Below are positions 38,699 to 49,319 of a stretch of 64,000 nucleotides of DNA, one piece after another. A model generated the notes under the pieces. The model made no database searches. It saw only the letters and a program-made list of their open reading frames with translations, and was not told the origin of the DNA. A program made the position numbers and the translations under genes. This DNA is from Batillaria attramentaria. Its lineage: Eukaryota > Mollusca > Gastropoda > Batillariidae. The first letter of the stretch is position 1, and each line of letters begins with the position of its first letter. The stretch spans positions 408,720-472,719 of the forward strand of contig JACVVK020000489.1 in the NCBI GenBank assembly GCA_018292915.2, given 5' to 3'.

Positions 38699-39665
38699 TC
38701 ACGTAGTCAAAACCACAAAGACACAACGACTGAAATATAATTTTATGAAATAAGGATAAATTGTGAAGTATACCGCATCTTCCGTGGGTGGAACAGAAGT
38801 AGGCAGAACCGGCGAAGTCGGAGATGTTGCAGAAGTTGGGGATGTCGCCGAGGTTGGTGAGGTGGGAGATGTCGCGGAGGTGGCGGATGTTGGAGATGTG
38901 GGTGAAGTTGCGGTTGGCGACACAGCATCTTCCGTTGCTGCTGGGGACGTGGGTGAAGTTGCGGAGGTGGGTGAGGTAGGGGATGTGGGCGAAGTAGGGG
39001 ATGTGGGTGAGGTCGGAGACGTCGGTGAGGTTGAAGACGTGGGTGAGGTCGGAGAAGTGGGTGAGGTTGGTGAGGTGGGCGATGTTGGAGACGTTGGTGA
39101 GGTCGGAGAAGTGGGTGAGGTCGGAGACGTGAGTGAGGTGGGAGATGTGGGTGAGGTCGGAGACGTGGGTGAGGTCGGAGATGTGGGTGAGGTGGGAGAT
39201 GTGGGTGAGGTCGGAGACGTGGGTGAGGTGGGAGATGTGGGTGAGGTCGGAGATGTGGGTGAGGTAGGAGACGTGAGTGAGGTCGGAGACGTGAGTGAGG
39301 TCGGAGACGTGGGTGAGGTGGGAGATGTGGGTGAGGTCGGAGATGTGGGTGAGGTTGGAGATGTGGATGAAGTTGGCGATGTAGGTGAGGTTGGAGACGT
39401 GGGTGAGGTCGGAGATGTGGGTGAAGTTGGAGATGTAGGTGAAGTTGGAGATGTGGATGAGGTGGGGGAAGTGGGGACAGCGGCTGTTGTGGTGTCCCCG
39501 GAGGGCAGCGTCAGTCCGCTGTTCATCGCACAAGTCTGACAGCAGGTGAGCGATTCAATCGGGCTCGAGCAGTTCACGGTGGCACAGTTGACAGTGGGAT
39601 CATCGCCCTGAGGACAGTTCGCTGCAAGAGCATAAAACTGAAATTCACTGACAGCAACCTCGTCT

Positions 39666-39730
<65 letters not shown>

Positions 39731-41790
39731 CGCACGCACGCGCGCACACAAGCGGAACACACACTGTCCCACTCAAAATTTGAAAACAGATCAGGAAAAA
39801 GACACTTACGAAACCTTGCCGGCGCGGACGAGTTGGAGACACACAACCCACGAAGGCACCACTGTTAACGCATAAACAATGAGAGACGATTGACAAAATG
39901 CAAGACATAGCAGTGCTCTTTGAGAAAAACCGTTCACTACTCACAAAGCAGCAACCACTTTAGTAAGTACACCCCCAAAATATCGCTACCGAAAAAGGTG
40001 CTCACTTGGATATCATATTTCATACGTACCTGGACATGCGGTGACAAGGGAACTTCACAACACCAAAAAAGCGTTTCCTGACTAAATTGTTCAATGTTCG
40101 TAAATGTTTTCCGCGATACATGTCACCTGCAGTGACCTGATAAGTGCACAAGCATCAAATACTGCCGTTTTACAGGGTCCTTTGAATCAACGGCCAAACT
40201 GATGGCCGCAATTTTCCAGGAAGCATCATTCTGATTGGGGTAAAATTTCAGTATGTCAACAATGAATGTCTTGTCTAACAGTAACCGTTTTTAGAGTGGA
40301 GTTCTGCGCATTTCTGTACCCGCAAACACGCATACTTTGTGCACACCCTCAAAAGCCCATTTATAGGGCTCATATAGTGAAAATGGCAAGATAAACGGTC
40401 GTTTTTAACGGTGACGCGGACGGAGAAAAAATTCACGGAGACCACCACAGCATCAGAGGCCTGTGCTCTACTGATTTCTGTAATAAAAAGTTAGGATCAA
40501 ATTTGTTCTACCTTCCGCTATATAAAAAGCCTAATTAGACTAGCCTAACAACCTTCTTCTCTGTCACCTCCCTCTAACTACACCTACAGCCCTTCCCCCG
40601 AAAACCAGCCTATAATAGAATAGTGTTTCTCAGTCTTGCCGTCGCTGTCCGTGTGTGTCATACTCGTGACGTCCTTGTAACAATTATCCGTTTCTCAGTC
40701 TTGACGTCCTTGTCAGTGTGTCTCAGCCGTGACGTCCTCTACAATAATTATGCGTTTCTTCTAAGTCTTGATGTCCTTGCCGATGTCTTTCTCCGTCGTT
40801 ACGTCCGTACCTATGTGCCTCAGTCGTGACGTCCCTGTCTATGTACGTCAGTCGTGACGTCCCTGTCTGCGTGTCTCACTAGGGAGCCGGGATAGTCGAG
40901 TGCTAGAGCATTGGACTTTCAATGTTCGGGTTGTCAGTTCGAATCCCGGCTGGGGCCAGTTATCTGTGTTGGCTCTTTTCTCGTTGCCCTGTCTTTGATA
41001 TCACCCATACGTGGTGAAAAAGGGCGTAAAACTCCCAAACACCCACCCACCTAATGTGTCTCAGTCGTGGCGTCTTCGTCCATATATTTCTTAGTCGAGA
41101 CGCCGTTATCTACATGTATACTTATGTAGCATCAGCTGTACGTAAACTGCAAAGTTTGACTGGACTTACGTCCGCAATGAACAGTCCGACAATCCGAACT
41201 CGAATGCGCTGTCCGCCTGATGACGCAACATTGTAGGTGTCGTACACGTTGTTTACCTGAAGGCAGAAAAGCGAAATGAGCAGCTGTCTTAAAATATCTC
41301 TACCTAGCACCCTACAAAAGAAATGAGCAGCTGTCTCAAAATATCTCTACCTAGCACCCTACAAAAGAAATAAGCAGCTGTCTTAAAATATCTCTACCTA
41401 GCACCCTACAAAAGAAATAAGCAGCTGTCTTAAAATATCTCTACCTAGCACCCTACAAAAGAAATAAGCAGCTGTCTTAAAATATCTCTACCTAGCGCCC
41501 TACAAAAGAAATAAACAGCTGTCTTAAAAAAATATCTCTACCTAGCACCCTACAAAAGAAATGAGCAGCTGTCTTAAAATATCTCTACCTAGCACCCTAC
41601 AAAAGAAATAAGCAGCTGTCTTAAAAAAATATCTCTACCTAGCACCCTACAAAAGAAATGAGCAGCTGTCTTAAAATATCTCTACCTAGCACCCTACAAA
41701 AGAAATAAGCAGCTGTCTTAAAATATCTCTACCTAGCACCCTACAAAAGAAATAAAGAAAATGAAGATATGTATAAGCATGTGTGTGTAT

Positions 41791-41821
<31 letters not shown>

Positions 41822-41960
41822 GAATGGTCAAAATGCTTGCGAGTGTTTCCGCTGCCGGGATAGCCGAGCCGGCGGTATTAGAGCGATATGGACTGTCAAT
41901 ACTCGGGTCATGAGTTCGAATCCCTGCCTGGGCCAAATATTTGTGCTGGCCTTTTTTTCA

Positions 41961-42050
<90 letters not shown>

Positions 42051-45000
42051 CAGTAGCTGCACTCACAACTTGTTCTAGGAAGGCGTAGTACTGTGTGAGG
42101 TCGCTCCTGGCTTGCGCTGCGTTGTTATTTGCGTCTGCGAGAAACCTGGTCAATATAATCATAAAATAGACAGAGTGAAACAACAACCAAAAAAAAAAAA
42201 AAAGGGGGGGGGGGGTGGAGGGGGAGGAGAGGAGGGGGAGGGAATAAATATAAGATTCTATTAATTATTGTTGCTTTGTAGTTTGAAGGTTCATTACTTG
42301 TTCATGACCAGCTGTTCATTTCCTTCCTTCACCCTGCGCATTCTTTTCTACGACTAGGACGAAACCCACAAGGCTGCAAATGTTTTGAAACCAAGTAGTT
42401 ATGCAGTGATGAGCTTGCGATTACCATTACTACAAAACGTATGAGAATATGATATATTGAAACGGTTTCCGCCCCTCTCACCGATTGTAATCAAAGATGT
42501 CCGCGGAGAGGTAGGTCTCCACAACGTTCTCCACGGTCTCACGCTTTTGTCTTGATCTCAAGTTCATCTCAGCTACCTGCGTTTGTCTTGATCTCAAGTT
42601 CATCTCAGCTACCTGTTTTTCCATGTCATCGAAACTGGTGATGTCTGGAAAAAAACATGGACAACAACAGCATCTGCGAACGGCAGCCAGAGAAATTCAT
42701 AATTATGGCCCAGTCTAAACAAAAATGGATCATAAGTCAATGTTTTATCAATATAAAGAAATGCACGTATCTAGGAAGTCGAGAAAATGCTCTAAAATTT
42801 GTTATAAGAATGGCTTTTGTTCTAAAATTGTGAATTGTTTACTTGAAGTTAAAAGTGGCACTAGCAGTACACAGTGACCACGTACCGGGACTGTCTTTGT
42901 GGATTGCGAGGAACGCCACGGAGCAACTTACGCAAAATGAGGGGTCACAGTCACAGACGTAAAGAGACAGACGCACCGCGGTGCCGGAAAAGTTACGCCG
43001 CCGCGCGCCATGTTGCTAGTACCTGGAAGTGCCAGCTGTTTACATAGCGCGCATAGCATTGGCCAGACGCTATCAGCTGTTTACATAGCGCGCATAGCAT
43101 TGGTCCGCTTTATCTTACGTCACATTTCTGATGACGTCTTTCTAAAGAACTTTGTATTTCGAACGAGGCGTCCTATACACAGAGCCTCTGAGTTTTGGTA
43201 TTAGTACGATGGCCGCGATAGCGACACTCGCAAGAAGCGGTGGCAGCGTGCGGCGGTGCGTCTATCTCTTTACGTCTGTGGTCACAGTTATGTTTGCAAT
43301 GCGAGCATGCACACGTCTCTGCATTGCAGTTTAACGCGTCAGTCAAACCCTGCAGACATGAATACGATGAACCTCATGGTACCAGCCTTGGCCCCACCTG
43401 GGCTGACCATGATATTCTGGGTTCCCAGAACTGACCATGGGTTGCCCTCCAGTTGCCCTCCAGTACAACCATGACAGCCTCCCTCCCTGCGCTATCGCGA
43501 ATCCACTTCTGGGCTCACCGCCAGGCGCCCGTCTAGCGCCCGTATGGCACCCTTGTATCAACAGGACGCTTCGTTCGAAACACAAAGTTCTTTAGAAAGA
43601 CGTCATCAGAAATGTTACGTAAGCCGTGATACGTCATCCAAGCAAAGTCAAAGGAACCATTTTGAAGCAGCATCTGCCACTCTGAACAAGGTGAGATATT
43701 TCTCCCAAAATATCTGCTTACTCTTGCTTCCATCCACCTTTTGATTCTTAGCAAATGATCCCAGTGATGCTATTTCCGAAAATTATCTACCAAATCCCCC
43801 CCCCCCCCCCCACACACTCATTTTTCAACAGCTTCGTTTCTCCTTGTCTTGGACATTACGACAGCTTACATTCACTACAGCTTACATCCACTGAAGTGGT
43901 TGTCCGAATGATAAAGGGCTCCGTTTTTCCTCAGTTTCACGCCGACAGCCCAAAGTCTCTTGAAAACGCTCGGTGCTACTCAAATGTGAAAATGGAAACA
44001 CTCAGTGCTTCTGTTTGGAAACACTCTATCCTGGCGGTGCTTCTTCTGAATCGATATAGCACTGGAAACACTCGCGTCAATTTTGATTACACCCCGTGTA
44101 CACATGTGCGCACACAGACCAAAGTCACTTGAAAACGCTCGGTTCTACTCAAATTTGAAACTAGAAACACTCAGTGCTCGTGCATGGAAACACTCTATCC
44201 TGGCGGTGCTACTTCTGAATCGGAGTAACACTGGAAACACTCGCGTCAATTTTGATCACACCCCGCGTACACATGTGCGTACACAAACCAAACTCTCTCG
44301 AAAACGCTCGGTTCTAATCAAAATTGAAAATAGAAACACTCAGTGCTCGTGCACGGAAACACTCTATCTTGGCGGTGCTACTTCAGAATCGGTGTAGCAC
44401 TGGAAACACTCACGTCTAGTTTGTCATTTCCGTTATCTACATGACATCTCGTGTATACACGCGCTTACACGTGTACGGTGAGGCGTCAATGGTGTCCAAG
44501 CCGTACATCCTGGGCTGTACGCGAGCCGCAATATAGTGCGTGGTGTCCGCACTTCGCTTCTGGCGGTGAGAGGATTCTGGAGCCTCGTAGTGCGGTCTCA
44601 GCTGCATCAAGTCTTTGCCGTGTTGGAGAATTCCATTCTACAAAAGATTGGCAGAGGGTTTAAAACTCCTGCCAGTTCATTTCCCATACTATCCCCAGAC
44701 AGATTTTTTAGATATATATTTAAACTTTGTTTTATTGTCTTCCTTTTTATTTTAGTCTGGCGGAGAAGGAGGACCTTGATTAGCCGCGAAATAGTGAAAG
44801 AAGAAGTAGAAGAAGCAGGTAATTTTTACTGATTTGTTACTCCCCCCCCCTCCCCTCCCCTCCACCCCTACACGAGAAGGAAGTCGATCAGTGAGCAGCT
44901 TGTAAAGTGTACGTGTGTGAATACGTGATGATGGAATGGTGTTCTTGAAGAAGAGTTGTTGTTGTTGTTGTTTGTTGCTGTTTTTGTTTGTTGCTGTTTG

Positions 45001-45210
45001 TTTGTTGTTTGTTTGTTTGTTTGTTGTTGGTTGGTTGGTTGGTTTGGTTAGTTTGTTGTTTGTTTGTTTGTTTGTTTCTGTTTGTTGTTGTTGTTGCTGC
45101 TGCTGATGATGATGATGATGGTGATGATGACGAGGACGACGATAAAGTTATGTGGAAAGAGACAGTGTATATATATGCCTGACCATTTACTGATTTAGGG
45201 ATCGAATAAT

Positions 45211-45278
<68 letters not shown>

Positions 45279-47058
45279 GCGACTGTAGTGTCGGACGCCT
45301 ATTTTACGTGACAAAACATTGAAAGAATCTCACTTTTACTACCTTGCACAAAGCAGCATTAAGTTTGCAAGGACATGATCTCGTGAATGATTCAAGCATC
45401 GCATATATAGCTTACCAGCATGAAGTCTTCTGCTCCAGGTGTCGGTCGGTGGATCAGCATAGAAGCCTTGGTTTTTGGGTCATCATAGATTCCCCATTCC
45501 TTGACAACAATTGAAATGGAAAACATTTCATCGAAAATGCTGAACACTTTTCCTTAAGCTTCGCCGTACTTCGTGTAAAAACTCAAGCTTTTGCTCATGA
45601 CTCTCTTTTTTTTTTTTTTTTTGAAACTTGTGCTTTGAGACTTCAGGTATTCCTCGAGAACAGTCAAAACTACCGTACAACCTAAACATGAAATCAGTAT
45701 ATTGAGAAACAATGCAATATTCATGTAGTCATTCCTCTCTGAGCGGAGCGCAATGGCTACACATAGACGCATACGAATAAGAGTGGCCTGGCTTTGAGTT
45801 TCGCTTATTTCTGTGTAAAATGAAAACATTTAAAGTATCCTTCACGCTGTTCTTGATTTCTACTCTATCACTCTGCAAAGTATTTTATGCTATATTTTGA
45901 AATATGACAAAGTAATTTGTAGAAACACACAAACAGATTTTTTGCATTTTCCTGTGAGAGATATGCCGGGTACCTGGTACCCAACGGCGTACTAATCGCA
46001 AGAGCTTCATGCGGTAAAGGTTAAGTGGTATTTCCCCTAAATTCAACAAGTACACAGTTAATATTACCGCCGACGCGGACCTATACATAAGTACGCTACA
46101 ATAGCAAGTACTTGGAACATAAGTTAGGGATTAACGAACCATGTCGTGTGTCACTGAAATTTCCGTCAGCTTCCCGTCACGCATGACGTGAACCGGAAAC
46201 GGTTGGTCAGTCCTGGGAGTACGCCAGAGGCGAAGTTCCAAGTTGTTCCCGTTGTCCATGGAAACGTTGAACTGCAGGAAGGATGGCATGCCTCCAGCTT
46301 CTCTCCTCTCGCGGGCGGTAAAATGTCGGTCAGAGCTTACTACAAGATGGACCGTCGCCGTTTCTACGGGACAAAAAGAGAAATTAGTGTCGTCTTTCTT
46401 TCTTTTTGTCTTTTGTTGGGGAGCCGGGATATCCACCGGAAGGGTAGAGCGTTGGAATTGCAATGCTCGGGAGTTCAAATCCCGGCTGGGGGCAAATGTT
46501 TGTGCTGCTTTCCTTTTTCTTCCTTGTCCCGTTTTTTACATCACCCATATAATAATAATAATAATAATAATAATGAGTATTGTATAGGCGCTTTACCCAA
46601 TTTCCTGAATCAGCTCAAAGCGCCGCGAACTGAACCCAACACGCACGCTCACGTGAATCACACGCATTCTCTCACACACTGGACATACACATAGTACAAT
46701 CACGTGGTGCGAAGGGCCAGCTCAGCTATTTAAATTTCGGAATTTAGAATTGCATTTATTTTTCAATTTTTGTGGGCTGAACATTTCCAAAGCAGAGGAA
46801 ATGCGGTGGAAAAAGACGTAAAACCCTTAAACACCCACCCTTGTCTTTTGTTTGCTGTTGTTGGGCGATCATGAAGACGTCGTTTTCACAACGAAAATAC
46901 GATATTCTCGCCGTTTCTGGGTAAAGAAAGAGAAATCACAGCGATTATTTCTTCAACTCTTTCTTTCTTTCTTGATAACATACAGATTGAAGTACTATTT
47001 GTGTTTTGTTTTTCCTTACCTGTAACGGCATCTTTCGGATCTTTGAACCGAACGAGGG
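38699..47058 (-). CDS. ADAM (mig-17-like) metalloprotease gene with mucin-like tail, partial
   Basis: Minus-strand exons: 47058-47020 (tentative), 46363-46140, 45499-45416, 44637-44469, 42644-42482, 42145-42067, 41256-41170, 39861-39810, 39621-38699 (or a donor after 38774). Phases agree at every listed junction; the first exon with signal peptide was not found. Exons 2-4 give an ADAM-type prodomain (MPSFLQFNVSMDNGNNLELR, EWGIYDDPKTKASML, LRPHYEAPESSHRQKRSADT). Exon 5 has a second RQKR, then ETVENVVETYLSADIFDYNR, the start of the catalytic domain. It continues through RFLADANNNAAQARSDL and VNNVYDTYNVASSGGQRIRV. Exons 8-9 give WCLRGLCVSNSSAPARF and CPQGDDPTVNC...CCQTC, as in the cysteine-rich end, then about 200 residues of (Ser-Pro-Thr)n. 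No exon with HExxHxxGxxH was found. The donor after 46140 (GTTCGT) is weak. It would be a secreted protease of the matrix, or a pseudoenzyme. Confidence 0.8.
38790..39480. repeat. 18-bp minisatellite encoding the Ser/Pro/Thr tail
   Basis: The plus-strand unit is GTGGGTGAGGTCGGAGAC with C/T and A/G variants, and there are also 9-bp half-steps. In the ADAM frame (minus) it reads (Thr-Ser-Pro)n, suited to O-glycosylation. It is also open on the plus strand (Gly-Glu-Val-Gly-Asp-Val) and in a second minus frame (Ile-Ser-Asp-Leu-Thr-His). Only the Ser/Pro/Thr frame joins a spliced cysteine-rich exon. Confidence 0.95.
39668..39727 (+). repeat. (CA)n in an ADAM intron
   Basis: It lies about 45 bp on the intron side of the last exon's acceptor. 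Confidence 0.95.
40882..41051 (+). mobile_element. SINE-A, full length, in the ADAM gene
   Basis: GGGAGCCGGGATAGTCGAGT, then the B-box-like GTCAGTTCGAATCCC, then ACGTGGTGAAAAAGGGCGTA and the CACCCACC tail. It lies in the interval where the protease active-site exons would be expected. Confidence 0.85.
41273..41757. repeat. 47-bp minisatellite, ~10 copies, beside an ADAM acceptor
   Basis: The plus-strand unit begins GAAATGAGCAGCTGTCTTAA and ends CACCCTACAAAA. Two units carry a 3-base expansion of the A run. On the gene strand each unit includes TTTCTTTTGTAG, which looks like a splice acceptor. The array begins 17 bp from the exon at 41256-41170. Confidence 0.97.
41852..42045 (+). mobile_element. 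SINE-A head fused to (GT)n
   Basis: The tRNA-like half of SINE-A (GCCGGGATAGCCGAGCCGGC to GGCCAAATATTTGTGCTGGC) runs to about 41960. It then meets (GT)n at 41963-42045 instead of the usual body. The GT tract ends about 20 bp from an ADAM exon (42067). Confidence 0.8.
42546..42617 (-). repeat. 36-bp tandem duplication inside ADAM exon 5
   Basis: On the gene strand, QVAEMNLRSRQ is encoded twice in a row just before RQKR. The two copies are almost identical, which suggests a recent in-frame duplication in the prodomain/linker. Confidence 0.85.
43033..43103. repeat. Tandem duplication of a ~40-bp unit
   Basis: CAGCTGTTTACATAGCGCGC followed by ATAGCATTGG occurs twice, starting at about 43033 and 43073, just left of the inverted-repeat element. 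Confidence 0.85.
43114..43623. mobile_element. Element with 61-bp terminal inverted repeats
   Basis: CTTACGTCACATTTCTGATG (43114) through 43174 is the inverted copy of 43563-43623, with three mismatches in 61 bp. The interior of about 388 bp has no transposase. No clear target duplication was seen. It lies in an ADAM intron and fits a non-autonomous DNA transposon. Confidence 0.75.
43952..44417. repeat. 169-bp tandem repeat, ~2.8 copies
   Basis: Units start near 43952, 44121 and 44290 with AAAGTCTCTTGAAAACGCTC or a close variant. All contain GGAAACACTCTATC and CTGGCGGTGCT. It is intronic in the ADAM gene. Confidence 0.9.
45211..45276 (+). repeat. (CA)n with flanking (GTT)n/(GAT)n
   Basis: (CA)n, preceded at 44955-45140 by (GTT)n, (GTTT)n and (GAT)n tracts. 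Open frames here are low-complexity. Confidence 0.95.
46418..46841 (+). mobile_element. SINE-A interrupted by an inverted SINE-B
   Basis: SINE-A runs from GGGAGCCGGGATATCCACCG (46418) to ACATCACCCATAT (46550). An inverted SINE-B with an (AAT)n tail fills about 46551-46802. SINE-A then resumes with GCGGTGGAAAAAGACG and its CACCCACCC tail. SINE-B therefore inserted after SINE-A. Both lie upstream (gene sense) of ADAM exon 2. Confidence 0.85.
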
Positions 47059-49319
47059 CTGACACAGCGTTCCATACGAAATGCCAGCACAATTTTCAGC
47101 ATCATGGGGGGAACACAACGACACGAAACACCCATGGCTCCTACATGCACCACTGCCCGACCGACACACATTGTCTAAGTCTAAATTTTGACAACGATTA
47201 GTTTATACCTTCAAAGGTTTCACCACCGTCCTGCTTGTCAGGTTTGGATCTATAGCCGTCGGCATTTAGATCGGAATTTGGGAGCTGAAGCGTCCTTATC
47301 AGCAGACGTTCTATGCTAATCGAGCGCTAATGTGGATATCAGGTGATGTAAGTCAGATCAGTGGGTTTTATTGTGCATACTGTGTAGAAACCTTTGGGCA
47401 ATCAGGACTGTGCGGTCAGAAGGTCCATTGTATTTGCCCCTAACTGTAGCGGTGTACTCCTGGTGGGAATATGTGACATGCACACCACTTGATACCAATT
47501 TTTTTTTTTTTTTTTTTTACCAGACTTTTGGGGCCAAACAGGCAAGTCTTTTATCATCTGGGGAAAAAAAAGCTCTAGAGCCCTAGGTTACAAAAGCTCT
47601 TAGACCCTTTTCTAGATAACGGTAGACATAACCCATCGTATATTGACTTGGGGAGCCGCGGTGGTCGAATGGTAGAGCGTTGGACTTCCAATGCTTGGGT
47701 CGTGAGTTCGAACCCCGGCTGGAGCCAAATATTGTGCTGGCTTTTTCATCGTTGCCCCGTCTTTGATATCACCCTTATGTGGTGGAAAAGGACGTTAAAC
47801 TTCCAAACATCCACCCCCCACCCACCCGTATATTGACTTTCGCCATAATTAAGCGATAGCGGCAGAATTTTAATGTTGGCTTAGGTCCACTTCCAGAAGA
47901 TGGTCGATTTTTGATGTCTCTCCAGCTTTTGATTTCGTAGTTTAGTAACGAAAAACCTTAAACTGGAACTTGCGCCCAAAACTTCTACCTGTTGAAAAAG
48001 TTTCATCGTCGTTGTCATCGTGCTCGTGTTACATCCTTCTGTGGTATTCAAATGTGACAGCCGCACCCTTATATCTTTTTGATTCTTTGTTAGGGTAGTA
48101 TTGTACTATTTCTTCTAGGAAGGAATATATTTTTTCCTCACACTAATCACCTTACGTGTGTATTGTTTGCATTTTTGTCTTTGAATTAGGTTATTGATGC
48201 AAAGTGGAAAATTGTGAACTCTCTTCTTGAGTTTCTTTTTGTAGACTAGTCCGTACACCCGTTCGCTGTTGTCAGTGTAGGTATGTTTGCATGTGTGTCC
48301 GTCCGTCAGTCCTGACTGTGACAGAGTACGAAACAAGTTTGTGTCTACATTTAGTGGTAGACATTACAATCTGAAGGTCCATTTAAAGCGATACTTATCT
48401 GGCAGGACGCGCAACTCTCACCATGTTTCAAGCAGATACTGCCACTATGGAGTCGGTGCTCCTTCCAAGGCGTATTTCGCAGCTTTGTAAACTTGTAATG
48501 TCGCTAGCGATCAAGTGCGAGTTGCACAAACGGACACTTGGCCGTAGCTATAGCCTGTTTCATACAAACTCGCCACTTCACTAACTAGTGAAGTGGACGG
48601 CAGGCGCATGTTTTGGCTCACGTCTTGGCTCATGTCGTAAGCCTGCTCTTAACTGGGCACAGCGCGCGAAACACACATGCGCCATATCACAGTCGTTGCG
48701 CTCGGTGTGTCTACTAACTACAAAACTGAACAAAGGCAGTTGTGCACTGTGACCTACGATCACACGATCACGATACGATAGCATCCGAGGCCCATAGCAA
48801 TGGCAAGCAGAGCTCGGAGGCAAGCCGTCCGGCCTCTGTAGTGCTTATCCGTGACGTCTCAAAGACATTTGTGTCCTTCGAAAAGGTCTGTAAACAGTTT
48901 GTTCAGGCGACCATGAGGATACACTGTTTGCCAAGTCTGCACGCCGAGTGACGTACGTAATACAGCCAATCAGAATCTCCTGTGGAACCCACAGTCACAG
49001 CTGGGGCTATTTGAAATCCTGCTAACTGTGATGACGCCACAGCGGCGGAAACCCCTGAAATCACAACTGTGTGCACAACACTGTGGCACTCCGCAGTGCA
49101 AAGTAGCAATGACCCCCCCCCCCCCCCATCCGCCGCCCCCCCCCCCCCCCTGCCAAATGGTTAATATTTGCACACATCTAAATTGTATCATGTTCCTAAT
49201 TGTCACCGTTATATGCCTAAGTCGGTCTGTGAGCTTAAAACACCCGCAGGATGTATCTGTGATAATTATGCATATCTACCCGCAGGTGTTGCCTCTGTGG
49301 TGTCCGTTCATCTCCACAT
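47059..49319. other. 5' side of the ADAM gene; no further exon found
   Basis: Should hold the missing signal-peptide exon, which I could not identify. It contains a SINE-A at 47650-47826, a small palindrome CCACTTCACTA/TAGTGAAGTGG at 48573-48596, and C tracts near 49115-49150. Confidence 0.5.
47650..47826 (+). mobile_element. SINE-A, full length
   Basis: GGGGAGCCGCGGTGGTCGAA, the B-box-like GGGTCGTGAGTTCGAACCCC, ATGTGGTGGAAAAGGACGTT and a CACCCACCC tail. Confidence 0.87.

Noticed and set aside
38763..39539. 258-codon plus-strand Gly-Glu-Val-Gly-Asp-Val frame, and a 337-codon minus frame (38520-39533) rich in Leu-Thr-His
   Set aside because: Both are alternative readings of the 18-bp repeat. 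Only the Ser/Pro/Thr frame joins a cysteine-rich ADAM exon with correct phase.
40014..40078. Extra ADAM exon ending before GTACGT near 40029
   Set aside because: A 48-bp segment has plausible borders, but no reading frame resembles ADAM cysteine-rich or catalytic sequence.
41273..41757. CRISPR-like array
   Set aside because: Units are contiguous with no unique spacers, and the genome is animal. It is a minisatellite.
43952..44637. 169-bp tandem unit derived from the 169-bp ADAM exon next to it
   Set aside because: The lengths match, but the sequences share only short chance-level words, so I treat it as coincidence.
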